Of a stretch of DNA of 44,567 nt, positions 26,612 through 33,872 are shown piece by piece. The position numbers and the translations under genes were made by a program. The DNA is from Neobacillus kokaensis (GTDB lineage: Bacteria > Bacillota > Bacilli > Bacillales > Cytobacillaceae). The notes beneath the pieces were generated by a model. That model made no database searches. It was not told the DNA's origin and was given only the letters and a program-made list of their open reading frames with translations. Position 1 is the first letter of the stretch, and every line of letters starts with the position of its first letter. The DNA lies in the NCBI RefSeq assembly GCF_014656545.1, contig NZ_BNDS01000010.1:62611-107177 (forward strand), given 5' to 3'.

Positions 26612-27563
26612 TCTTAGCAAGCTTGAGCTTACCGATCATGATATAAAGAATTAAGCCAATGACCGTTAAGAAAGCAACGGCATACTTAGCTTCCAGCGAA
26701 ATGGCCGCCGGAGTGATAAAGCCTTCGATGATCCCGGCTAGTACAAACAAGGGAATTGTCCCGAGCAGCAGCTGAACAGATCGTTTAGCCTGCTGCTTTA
26801 ATTGATAGCCTCTAGAATACAGCCCTGGTACGAACAGCTTAAAACCCATTAACAATCCAGCACCGCCGGCAATGAAGATAGCGGTCAGCTCAATCATTCC
26901 ATGAGGAACAATATAAGCCCAGAAATCATAAGACTTATCGTGATGCCAGAACAAGGCGGCAAGTGCCCCCACGATGATACCGTTATAAATGAGTAAATAA
27001 ACAGTCAAGATGCCAAAAGTAATTCCACCGGCGAAGGCTAACATTGCAACCTGAATGTTGTTTGTCATGATACTTGCCGACATAAGCGAGGAATCGACCG
27101 CTCCGTCGTTGCTCCCTAGCCTCTGTGGATCAACACCCTGCGCGATATTTGCCGGCAGGATGGAATAAATATGGAGGGGATCATTCATTACTGCTAGAAA
27201 GCTTCCGAATCCGCCAATGGCAAACAAAATCATCGCTGTAATGACAAATTTCCATTGTTCCACTAATAAACCAATAAATTTCGTGCTGAAAAAATAGCGG
27301 ATTTGTTTTACACTTGATACTTGATCCTTATAAAGCAAATTATGTGCTTTGGAAACGAGTCCGTTTAAGAATTGAGTTACTTCATCATGTTGAAAATAGG
27401 TTTGACTGTATGAAAGATTCTGGGCCGCTTTTTGATAGAGCCGATGGTATTTCATTATATTTTCACCGCTGATTGCATTCCTGCCTTTGCTTAAGTCAGC
27501 CACTAATTCTTCAAGCTGCTTCCAATCTTCACGGTGCTGTCTGATAAATTGTTTTACATCCAT
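26589..27563 (-). CDS. SpoIIM-family (DUF95) membrane protein
   Basis: A 324-residue protein: a helical N-terminal region (1-95) with MDVKQFIRQHREDWKQLEELV, then about six membrane segments with the stage II sporulation protein M pattern (NNIQVAMLAFAGGITFGILTVYLLIYNGIIVGALA, then PHGMIELTAIFIAGGAGLLMG). It is longer than SpoIIM proper (about 215 residues) and belongs to the DUF95 relatives found next to MoxR/DUF58/RDD genes, not to the engulfment gene itself. It is convergent with DUF58, divergent from RDD. The ribosome site is GAGAAGGTG on the minus strand. Confidence 0.85.
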   Translation of the reverse strand: MDVKQFIRQHREDWKQLEELVADLSKGRNAISGENIMKYHRLYQKAAQNLSYSQTYFQHDEVTQFLNGLVSKAHNLLYKDQVSSVKQIRYFFSTKFIGLLVEQWKFVITAMILFAIGGFGSFLAVMNDPLHIYSILPANIAQGVDPQRLGSNDGAVDSSLMSASIMTNNIQVAMLAFAGGITFGILTVYLLIYNGIIVGALAALFWHHDKSYDFWAYIVPHGMIELTAIFIAGGAGLLMGFKLFVPGLYSRGYQLKQQAKRSVQLLLGTIPLFVLAGIIEGFITPAAISLEAKYAVAFLTVIGLILYIMIGKLKLAKTITSSDS

Positions 27564-27666
27564 GTTACACCTTCTCTCTAGTTTACATGCTATTCCTTAT
27601 TATAGTAATATTGTAGAAAAATAGAAACAACTTATGTGAAAAACATCATGTTATGGGGGAATCTTG

Positions 27667-28473
27667 ATGAATTATGAACAAATGGAGGTTAAAACTCCCG
27701 AATATGTCTCGCTTCAGTTTCGCCTCGCAGGTTTAGGAAGCAGGGCTGCTGCGTTTATTATTGACCAAATTTTAATTTGGTTATTTAATATTGTTTTTTT
27801 CTTATCCGTTCTGCTGGTTTCGGATAAACTGGCATCGTACTCAACCTTTTTTGAAGGCAGCACCGTTGCAATTGCAATTGTGATCATCGTTATCTTTATT
27901 GTGAATTACGGGTACTTTTTTTTCTTCGAGTTTTTTTCCGGCGGCAGGACGCTGGGGAAAAAAGTAGTGGGAATTCGAGTGATTCAAGATAATGGTCACA
28001 GCATTACACTGCTATCAAGCTTTATTCGAAATATTTTACGGCTGATTGACTCGCTGCCAACCGGTTACTTTCTTGGCATTATCATGATATTCTTTCATTC
28101 CAAGCATAAACGCCTAGGCGACCTTGTTGCAGGAACGATAGTCGTTCATGAACGTAAAGCTAAACGAAAGAAAAAAAAGCTTACCGGCATTGAAAAAGAG
28201 ATGGAAGAACGTGGTTTATCAAAAGAGAGTCTTGTAATTGATGAATGGACGATGAAATCATTCAAAGAGAAAGACTGGAAACTGCTGAAAACATATGCCA
28301 GCCGGTTCCGACAGCTGCCTGACACTGAGAGAGATCAAATGACAAGGCAAATCGCCGAGCTTCTGCTGCCAAAAATTGGAGTGGAGACTGCCGGGAAAAC
28401 TGCAAATGATCTAGAAAACACGCTCTTGGTACTTTATTTACATCTCCGGGATGAGTGGGAGTTTGAACTTTAA
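27667..28473 (+). CDS. RDD-family membrane protein
   Basis: A 268-residue protein with an RDD domain (about 15-165) of three or four membrane segments. The family's R-x-x-A-x-x-x-D pattern is seen in LGSRAAAFIIDQILIW, and the second-helix motif in GGRTLGKKVVGIRVIQDNG, then HKRLGDLVAGTIVVHE. A cytoplasmic C-terminal extension (about 165-268) is charged and helical. Start ATG 27667 has GGGGGA at good spacing; the TTG three bases earlier is too close. It is divergent from SpoIIM-like, a pairing common in this locus type across Firmicutes and Actinobacteria. Confidence 0.88.
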   Translation: MNYEQMEVKTPEYVSLQFRLAGLGSRAAAFIIDQILIWLFNIVFFLSVLLVSDKLASYSTFFEGSTVAIAIVIIVIFIVNYGYFFFFEFFSGGRTLGKKVVGIRVIQDNGHSITLLSSFIRNILRLIDSLPTGYFLGIIMIFFHSKHKRLGDLVAGTIVVHERKAKRKKKKLTGIEKEMEERGLSKESLVIDEWTMKSFKEKDWKLLKTYASRFRQLPDTERDQMTRQIAELLLPKIGVETAGKTANDLENTLLVLYLHLRDEWEFEL

Positions 28474-28488
28474 TGATAACTCATAAAT

Positions 28489-28520
28489 AACCTATCGTTT
28501 TAAATGACGGTAGGTTGTTT
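28489..28520 (+). terminator. Probable terminator after the RDD gene
   Basis: AACCTATCGT pairs with ACGGTAGGTT (one G-T wobble), then GTTTGT. The T run is short. Confidence 0.6.
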
Positions 28521-28633
28521 GTACTCATAAAAATTTAACAAGAACTAATGCTAAAAGGGTAATATAAAGTTATATTGTTCAAAAATTTTTTGTAAAATAA
28601 AAAGCATCACCCACTAATCTAATGGGAATTAAA

Positions 28634-28642
28634 TGATATAAT
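28634..28642 (+). promoter_or_regulatory. Extended -10 promoter of the cysteine synthase gene
   Basis: TGATATAAT, an extended -10 (TGnTATAAT), 34 bp upstream of the start codon. No good -35 is seen, as is usual for extended -10 promoters. A CCCA...TGGG dyad and GGAATT lie just upstream but do not fit the CymR consensus. Confidence 0.5.
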
Positions 28643-28676
28643 AAGAGAAAGGACAACTATTGAAAGGGTGACAAAA

Positions 28677-29600
28677 ATGAAACTTTATAACTCGGTTCTT
28701 GATTTAATCGGCAATACTCCAATTGTAAAATTGAATAAGCTCCCTGACCAAAATGGTGCAGAAGTGTACATAAAATTGGAATCATTCAATCCCGGTGGTA
28801 GCGTAAAGGACCGTGCATCAATCAATATGATTGAGCGAGCAGAGGCTGAGGGGAAATTAATTCCGGGAAAAAGTACGGTTATCGAACCGACCTCCGGAAA
28901 TACCGGGATCGGGATTGCCATGGTCTGTGCAGTGAAAGGCTACCGCTGCATTATTACTATGCCCGATAACGCAACACTCGAGCGTGTGAAAATTTTAAAA
29001 GCTTATGGGGCGGAAGTGCATTTAACCCCAGCAAATCGACGGATGCAGGGTTCCATCGATAAAGCGATAGAAATGGCTGAAACCATTCCTGACACCTTTA
29101 TTCCAATGCAGTTTGAAAATCAGGCGAATTCAGATGCCCACCGAAACACGACAGCAGTTGAAATTTTAGAGGCATTTGAAGGAAAACTCGACGCGCTTGT
29201 ACTGACTGCCGGCACTGGCGGCACAGTTACAGGTGTTGGAGAAGAATTGAAAAAACAAATACCAGATTTAAAAATTTATGTTGTAGAGCCAGCAGGTTCA
29301 CCGGTTCTATCAGGCGGTGAGCCGGGGCCTCACAAAATCCCGGGAACCGGTCCAGGATTTATTCCCAAGATTTTGAATCAGGAAATTTACGATGAAATCC
29401 TGCATATAAAAGATGAGGATGCTCAAGTAATGGCACGCAGTCTTGCAGCCAAAGAGGGTATTTTTATCGGGGCATCTGGCGCATCTTCTGCTCATTTTGC
29501 GATAGAGATTGCAAAAAGTTTACCAACGTCAGGAAGAGTCCTTTGCTTGGCGCCTGATACCGGAGAACGATACCTATCATCCGATTTATTCCCAGGTTGA
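28677..29600 (+). CDS. cysK: Cysteine synthase (O-acetylserine sulfhydrylase) family
   Basis: A 307-residue PLP enzyme of the cysteine synthase family, making cysteine from O-acetylserine and sulfide. Motifs are LIGNTPIVKLN, the PLP lysine in NPGGSVKDR (residue about 42), EPTSGNTGIGIAMV, TAGTGGTVTG (phosphate-binding loop) and GEPGPHKIPGTGPGFIP. The last active-site loop reads GASGASSA, where CysK usually has GISSGA. Start 28677 is favoured over GTG 28668 because GAAAGGGTGA then serves as ribosome site. A second OASS paralogue (YtkP-like) or a cystathionine beta-synthase-like member cannot be excluded, hence moderate certainty on the symbol. Confidence 0.8.
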   Translation: MKLYNSVLDLIGNTPIVKLNKLPDQNGAEVYIKLESFNPGGSVKDRASINMIERAEAEGKLIPGKSTVIEPTSGNTGIGIAMVCAVKGYRCIITMPDNATLERVKILKAYGAEVHLTPANRRMQGSIDKAIEMAETIPDTFIPMQFENQANSDAHRNTTAVEILEAFEGKLDALVLTAGTGGTVTGVGEELKKQIPDLKIYVVEPAGSPVLSGGEPGPHKIPGTGPGFIPKILNQEIYDEILHIKDEDAQVMARSLAAKEGIFIGASGASSAHFAIEIAKSLPTSGRVLCLAPDTGERYLSSDLFPG

Positions 29601-29652
29601 TTTTTAAAAAATAGGCAGTGAGCCAAAATAATAAACAAGGAGATGACTTATA

Positions 29653-30078
29653 GTGGAAACAACAATTAAATGGACAGGAAAAATGGCTTTTACAGGGGTA
29701 ACTCCCTCCGGCCATGAAATTAAAATGGATGCAGCGCCAGAAGTCGGCGGTGAAAATACCGGAGCACGGCCAACAGAATTGTTATTAAATGCAGTTGCGG
29801 GTTGTACCGGAATTGATATCATTATGATTTTGCATAAAATGAGATTGAATCCTACATCATTTCATATGGACGTGAAGGGTGACCGCGCTGATGTGGAACC
29901 AAAACGTTTTACTAAAATTAACATTCATTACGCTTTGGAGGGAGAACTCCCTGAAGAAAAGGTAGTGCGGGCAATCCAACTTTCCAAAGATAAATACTGT
30001 TCCGTTTCCCATTCATTAAATGCTGAAATTACCGTTAGCTATTCGATAAATGGGGTTAATGGGGAACAGGAACTGTAA
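29653..30078 (+). CDS. OsmC-family peroxiredoxin
   Basis: A 141-residue OsmC/Ohr-superfamily protein, thiol-dependent hydroperoxide reductases acting as dimers in the cytoplasm. The two catalytic cysteines are present in family context: VAGCTGIDIIMIL (C about 56) and KYCSVSHSL (C about 116); the GENTGARPTELLLNAVAG stretch before the first is typical. The GTG start at 29653 follows AAGGAGATGA. It is 52 bp after the cysteine synthase gene with no terminator between them, so the two probably form a thiol-related operon. The physiological peroxide is unknown. Confidence 0.88.
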   Translation: METTIKWTGKMAFTGVTPSGHEIKMDAAPEVGGENTGARPTELLLNAVAGCTGIDIIMILHKMRLNPTSFHMDVKGDRADVEPKRFTKINIHYALEGELPEEKVVRAIQLSKDKYCSVSHSLNAEITVSYSINGVNGEQEL

Positions 30079-30096
30079 TAAAATAATTAAGATTTG

Positions 30097-30123
30097 AGCT
30101 CGGAGATATCTCCGAGCTTTTTT
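30097..30123 (+). terminator. Rho-independent terminator after osmC-like gene
   Basis: AGCTCGGAGA / TCTCCGAGCT, ten perfect pairs around a two-base centre, then five Ts. Confidence 0.92.
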
Positions 30124-30204
30124 GTTACTACAGTTCGGCCAATTTTTATTTTTTTTGTGAAATTCTCGATAGAAAGTTATGGTAAAATATTCCGTATAAG
30201 CAGT

Positions 30205-30353
30205 CTATTGGACAAAAACAAGCTGGTTTATTAGCAAACTGTCTTATAGATTTGCCATATAGGACAAAGTACAACTAGTTTATTAGGAAACTGTCCCATA
30301 GAAGCGGCCTATGGGACAAATCCTATCAAGTTTATTAACAAACTGTCCCATAG
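30205..30353. repeat. Three tandem hairpin repeats, exact 52-bp period
   Basis: Three 45-bp units at 30205-30249, 30257-30301 and 30309-30353, each separated by 7 bp, so starts are exactly 52 bp apart. Each unit is an inverted repeat: the outer arms are CTATGGGACA / TGTCCCATAG in unit 3 (perfect), with a few mismatches in units 1 and 2. A conserved inner stem-loop GTTT-ATTANN-AAAC sits next to the right arm, and the left side of the loop varies. The array fills most of the 315-bp gap before the aminoglycoside nucleotidyltransferase gene and ends 40 bp before its start. No coding potential. Confidence 0.85.
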
Positions 30354-30393
30354 AAAAATCCAATCATATTAAAAAAATGGTGGAGGTTGTTAA

Positions 30394-31254
30394 ATGAGAT
30401 CAGAACAAGTAATGTTTGACCTTATTTTAAATGTCGCTAAAAAAGACAAAAGAATTCGTGCTGTTGCTATGAATGGTTCACGAACCAATTCGAATGCACC
30501 AAAGGATTTATTTCAAGATTTTGATATTGTTTATCTTGTGACTGAAATGGATTCTTTTATACAAGACGAGAAATGGATAGATATTTTTGGCGAACGGATT
30601 ATTATGCAGACCCCTGAAAAGCATTCATCATCTTCCATCAAAAGATATCCCTATCTGATGCTTTTTTCTGATGGAAATCGCATTGATCTAACATTAATAC
30701 CGATAAATAAAAAAGACGAGTATCTCCAAGAAGATAAGTTGACCGTTATTTTACTGGATAAAGACGATTCTCTTCCAATGATTTCACCGCCTACTGATGA
30801 AGATTATTGGGTGAAACACCCAACCGCAGAAGAATTTTTAAATTGTTGTAATGAGTTTTGGTGGGTAGCAACATATGTTGCAAAAGGGTTGTGGAGAAAA
30901 GAAATTCTTTATGCTATGGACCATCTGAACAATTGTGTAAGACCTATGCTATTAAAAATGCTGGAATGGCAGGTTGGCATTCAAAACGATTTTGCCGTCA
31001 GCATCGGAAAAAGCGGAAAGTTGTTACAAAAATTTTTACCAGAAGGGACTTGGGAAGAACTGCTTTCAACCTTTCCTGAAGGAAACGAGCAAAGTGTTTG
31101 GAATGCCTTGTTTGCGATGATTAATCTTTTTCGATCCACCGCTAATTTCGTAGCGGAGAGTCTTAATTTTGAATATCAAGATGAAGATGACCAGCGTGTA
31201 ACAAAATATTTAATACGGGTAAAACAACTACATCCTAATGCATTTAAAATTTAA
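30394..31254 (+). CDS. aadK: Aminoglycoside 6-adenylyltransferase (ANT(6)/AadK type)
   Basis: A 286-residue nucleotidyltransferase that adenylates streptomycin-type aminoglycosides. It matches B. subtilis AadK (284 residues) along its length: MRSEQ start, the GSRTNSNAPKDLFQDFDIVY nucleotidyltransferase motif (29-48) with catalytic D43 and D45, DGNRIDLTLIPI, CCNEFWWVATYVAKGLWRKEI and LNNCVRPMLLKML. The ribosome site GGTGGAGG is at 30379-30386. This is a chromosomal, species-type resistance gene, with no flanking mobile element. It is expressed, if at all, downstream of the hairpin array; no clear sigma-A promoter is visible between array and gene. Confidence 0.88.
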   Translation: MRSEQVMFDLILNVAKKDKRIRAVAMNGSRTNSNAPKDLFQDFDIVYLVTEMDSFIQDEKWIDIFGERIIMQTPEKHSSSSIKRYPYLMLFSDGNRIDLTLIPINKKDEYLQEDKLTVILLDKDDSLPMISPPTDEDYWVKHPTAEEFLNCCNEFWWVATYVAKGLWRKEILYAMDHLNNCVRPMLLKMLEWQVGIQNDFAVSIGKSGKLLQKFLPEGTWEELLSTFPEGNEQSVWNALFAMINLFRSTANFVAESLNFEYQDEDDQRVTKYLIRVKQLHPNAFKI

Positions 31255-31304
31255 TATTATAATTTCTGGTAAAAAAAATATTTTTTAAGGAGGAAATATG
31301 AGAT

Positions 31305-31865
31305 ATGAAACTTGTTCTGATCTTTGGTCCGCAAGCGGTTGGAAAAATGACTGTCGGACAGGAATTAGCAAAAATGACCGAATTAAAGCTTTTCCATAAT
31401 CATATGACAATTGATCTTGTGAGCCATTTTTTCAATTACAGTACACCAGAAGGTAAAAGACTAGTAAACCAATTTCGACAGGAGATTTTTGAAGAGGTAT
31501 CAAAAAGTAATTTATATGGCTTAATTTTCACGTTTGTTTGGATGTTTGATCTTCAGTCCGATTGGGATTATGTTAATAAGCTGTCTCATTTGTTTGAATC
31601 GAGAGGCGGCACGGTATACCTTGTCGAACTTGAGGCCGAGTATGAAGAAAGACTTGAACGGAATAAAACCTCTAATAGACTTGAGCATAAGCCTTCAAAA
31701 AGAGATCTTGCATGGTCTGAAAATGATTTAATTAACACGCTGAAAAAACACCGCTTGAACTCGTTTGACGGTGAAATCAACAAAGATAATTATCTTAAAA
31801 TCAACAATACCAGGTTAAGTGCAGCGGAAACAGCGCAACTCATAAAGAAAAAGTTTCAATTATAG
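31305..31865 (+). CDS. P-loop kinase-like AAA family protein
   Basis: A 186-residue P-loop NTPase of the small-molecule kinase type. The N-terminal loop reads GPQAVGKMT (8-16): the residue after the lysine is Met, where Ser/Thr is normal, with Thr one place later. LFHNHMTIDLVSHFF follows, and a lid-like arginine-rich stretch (EERLERNKTSNRLEHKPSKRDL, about 113-134), as in shikimate- or gluconate-kinase-like and zeta-toxin-like proteins. The substrate is unknown. The ribosome site AAGGAGG (31287-31293) is 11 nt from this ATG but 4 nt from an out-of-frame ATG at 31298 that opens only a short frame. Confidence 0.75.
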   Translation: MKLVLIFGPQAVGKMTVGQELAKMTELKLFHNHMTIDLVSHFFNYSTPEGKRLVNQFRQEIFEEVSKSNLYGLIFTFVWMFDLQSDWDYVNKLSHLFESRGGTVYLVELEAEYEERLERNKTSNRLEHKPSKRDLAWSENDLINTLKKHRLNSFDGEINKDNYLKINNTRLSAAETAQLIKKKFQL

Positions 31866-31931
31866 ACAAAAAGATCAAACTTAAAGGGAGCGTTTCAAAT
31901 TTTTCAACACCTGAACAGAGGAGATCATTAA

Positions 31932-32345
31932 ATGACTGAAAAATTATTAAGAATCGGAACTACTTATATTCCAGTTTCAGACGTGGAACAGGCTTCAAAT
32001 TGGTATCTTAACAAATTAGGAGCAGAACTAAGCTATAAAGACGAGGATAAGGCTATTCTTAATTTCGCAAACCAAAGTTTTTTCTTAGTTAAATCTCCCA
32101 AAAATCAGAGTTCTAATTTCCATGATATCCATGGCAATGAGCGATTTTCAATCACATTTGAAGTAAATGGATTGAGTGCATTAAAAGAGATACATAAGAA
32201 TTTTAAGGAAAAGCGGATAAGGGTGGGAGAAATAGAGAATAGAGGCCATTCCGGCAGGAACTTTGTTTTCTATGATTTAGATGGGAATAAATTTGATGTA
32301 TGGAGTGAATTAAGCCCCATTTTCACGGAAAAAACATCTCCATAA
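31932..32345 (+). CDS. VOC-family (glyoxalase/dioxygenase fold) protein
   Basis: A 137-residue single-module vicinal-oxygen-chelate protein: TTYIPVSDVEQASNWYLNKLGAEL at the start and GHSGRNFVFYDLDGNKFDVWSEL near the end, with the terminal glutamate (E126) in the usual metal position. Members include glyoxalases, dioxygenases and antibiotic-binding proteins; here the substrate is unknown. It lies 66 bp after the kinase-like gene on the same strand, with GAGGAG before the start. With the adenylyltransferase and kinase-like genes it forms a cluster of possible detoxification functions. Confidence 0.8.
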   Translation: MTEKLLRIGTTYIPVSDVEQASNWYLNKLGAELSYKDEDKAILNFANQSFFLVKSPKNQSSNFHDIHGNERFSITFEVNGLSALKEIHKNFKEKRIRVGEIENRGHSGRNFVFYDLDGNKFDVWSELSPIFTEKTSP

Positions 32346-32419
32346 AAAAGCACCTTTTTACTGATCTTGACTCTTAAAAATTAAGAAGATACGTTAAAAA
32401 TTCGTAAATAGGAATATAA

Positions 32420-32465
32420 AAAACAAATGCCTCAGCAAATCCACTGAGAGCATTTGTTTTTTATT
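32420..32465. terminator. Bidirectional terminator between VOC and aldehyde dehydrogenase genes
   Basis: AAAACAAATGC / GCATTTGTTTT with an inner CTCAG / CTGAG stem, flanked by A and T runs. It serves the VOC gene on plus and the aldehyde dehydrogenase gene, which stops at 32466, on minus. Confidence 0.85.
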
Positions 32466-33836
32466 TTATTTCATAAACATCTTAATTTTTTTCAGTCCAT
32501 TCTTCACATTAGGGTAGCGAAAAGGGATGTCAAAGCGTGTGGTTTGTTTAAGTATGCTTTTCTTGTGTGAAAAGGTGTCAAAACTGCCTTTCCCATGATA
32601 GGATCCGATGCCGCTTGGGCCAACACCGCCAAATGGCAGATGGGGGGAGGCGAAGTGATAAACCGTATCGTTCACACACCCGCCGCCAAACGAAACACTG
32701 TTTAGAACCTTTTCTTGAATGCTGTTATTTTCAGAAAAAATATAAAGCGAAAGCGGTTTAGGATGCTCGTGAATGCCCTCTATTACCTCCGACAGCTCGC
32801 TATACACCAGAACTGGAAGGATTGGACCAAAAATTTCATCCTGCATGATTGGGTCATCCCATGAAATTTCCGTTAAAACAGTCGGTTCAATCGCCAATTT
32901 TTCAGGATTTGTTTTTCCCCCAACATACACCTCACCTTTGTTTAAAAAAGCTGACAGACGTTCGAAATGCCGTACGCTGACAATTCGGGTGAAATTCGGA
33001 TTATCAAGCGGCTCGCTGCCGTATAACTCCACAATTGCCGCCTTCAATTGCTGCAAAAATTCGTCTCTCACATTCTTATGTAAATAAAGATAATCAGGAG
33101 CAATACAGGTTTGACCGGCATTCGTATATTTTCCCCAGGCAATCCGTTTTGCGGCTATTTTCAAATTGGCATCTTCATGGACAATACATGGACTTTTACC
33201 ACCCAGTTCTAAGGTAACAGGGATCAAATTTTTAGCAGCTGCTTCCATGATTATTTTGCCGACAGGTACACTTCCTGTAAAAAAGATATAATCAAATTTT
33301 TCATTTAGCAGTCCTTGACTTGTTTCCACTCCGCCTTGCACAACAGCGATATACTCTTCAGGGAAACATTCACTCATTAGTTTTTCTAGAATTTCACTAG
33401 TTTTCGGTGTTAATTCTGATGGTTTCATCACCGCACAATTCCCGGCGGCTATGGCTCCGATTAACGGGGCAATCGCTAGTTGAAATGGGTAATTCCAAGG
33501 AGCAATCACTAACACCACCCCATATGGGTCGGAGTAAATATAACTGCTCGAACCAATATGAGTAATAGGTGTCTTCACTTTTTCGGGTTTGACCCATGAA
33601 TGTAAATGGCTGATAGTATACCGTAATTCTTCTAAGACAAAGCCGATTTCGGTAGTATAGGCTTCAAATTCTGATTTATTTAAATCCGCCCGTAAAGCCT
33701 GCATGAGCTCTTCTTCATGCTGCTTTATAGCATTTCTTAGCGTTTGAAGAGCATTTAAGCGGAATGCTACATCTTTTGTTTTTCCTGTACGAAAAAATGA
33801 CTTTTGAGCAGAAATCAATGAACTGTATGTTTCCAC
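32466..33836 (-). CDS. Class 3-type aldehyde dehydrogenase
   Basis: A 456-residue NAD(P)-dependent aldehyde dehydrogenase of the short class 3 type, the same length as B. subtilis YwdH. Motifs are IAPWNYPFQLAIAPL (about 112-126), AVMKPSELTPKTSE, FFTGSVPVGK, the catalytic Glu in LELGGKSP and the nucleophile Cys in NAGQTCIAPDY. The GTG start at 33836 has AAGGAGG on the minus strand. It lies 36 bp downstream of the frameshifted iron alcohol dehydrogenase on the same strand; together they would oxidise an alcohol through its aldehyde to an acid. The physiological aldehyde is unknown. Confidence 0.88.
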   Translation of the reverse strand: METYSSLISAQKSFFRTGKTKDVAFRLNALQTLRNAIKQHEEELMQALRADLNKSEFEAYTTEIGFVLEELRYTISHLHSWVKPEKVKTPITHIGSSSYIYSDPYGVVLVIAPWNYPFQLAIAPLIGAIAAGNCAVMKPSELTPKTSEILEKLMSECFPEEYIAVVQGGVETSQGLLNEKFDYIFFTGSVPVGKIIMEAAAKNLIPVTLELGGKSPCIVHEDANLKIAAKRIAWGKYTNAGQTCIAPDYLYLHKNVRDEFLQQLKAAIVELYGSEPLDNPNFTRIVSVRHFERLSAFLNKGEVYVGGKTNPEKLAIEPTVLTEISWDDPIMQDEIFGPILPVLVYSELSEVIEGIHEHPKPLSLYIFSENNSIQEKVLNSVSFGGGCVNDTVYHFASPHLPFGGVGPSGIGSYHGKGSFDTFSHKKSILKQTTRFDIPFRYPNVKNGLKKIKMFMK

Positions 33837-33872
33837 ATGATTTCCTCCTTCATTTCATCTATTATAAAGTGT

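Noticed and set aside
26589..27563. The stage II sporulation gene spoIIM itself
   Set aside because: At 324 residues it is much longer than SpoIIM and lies in a MoxR/DUF58/RDD context, so it is called a family relative.
28600..28640. CymR site upstream of the cysteine synthase gene
   Set aside because: GGAATT is present but the TAAWNC half of the consensus is not at the right distance.
30205..30353. CRISPR array
   Set aside because: There are only three units, each strongly palindromic with outer and inner stems, and the 7-bp gaps are far too short for spacers. No cas genes are present.
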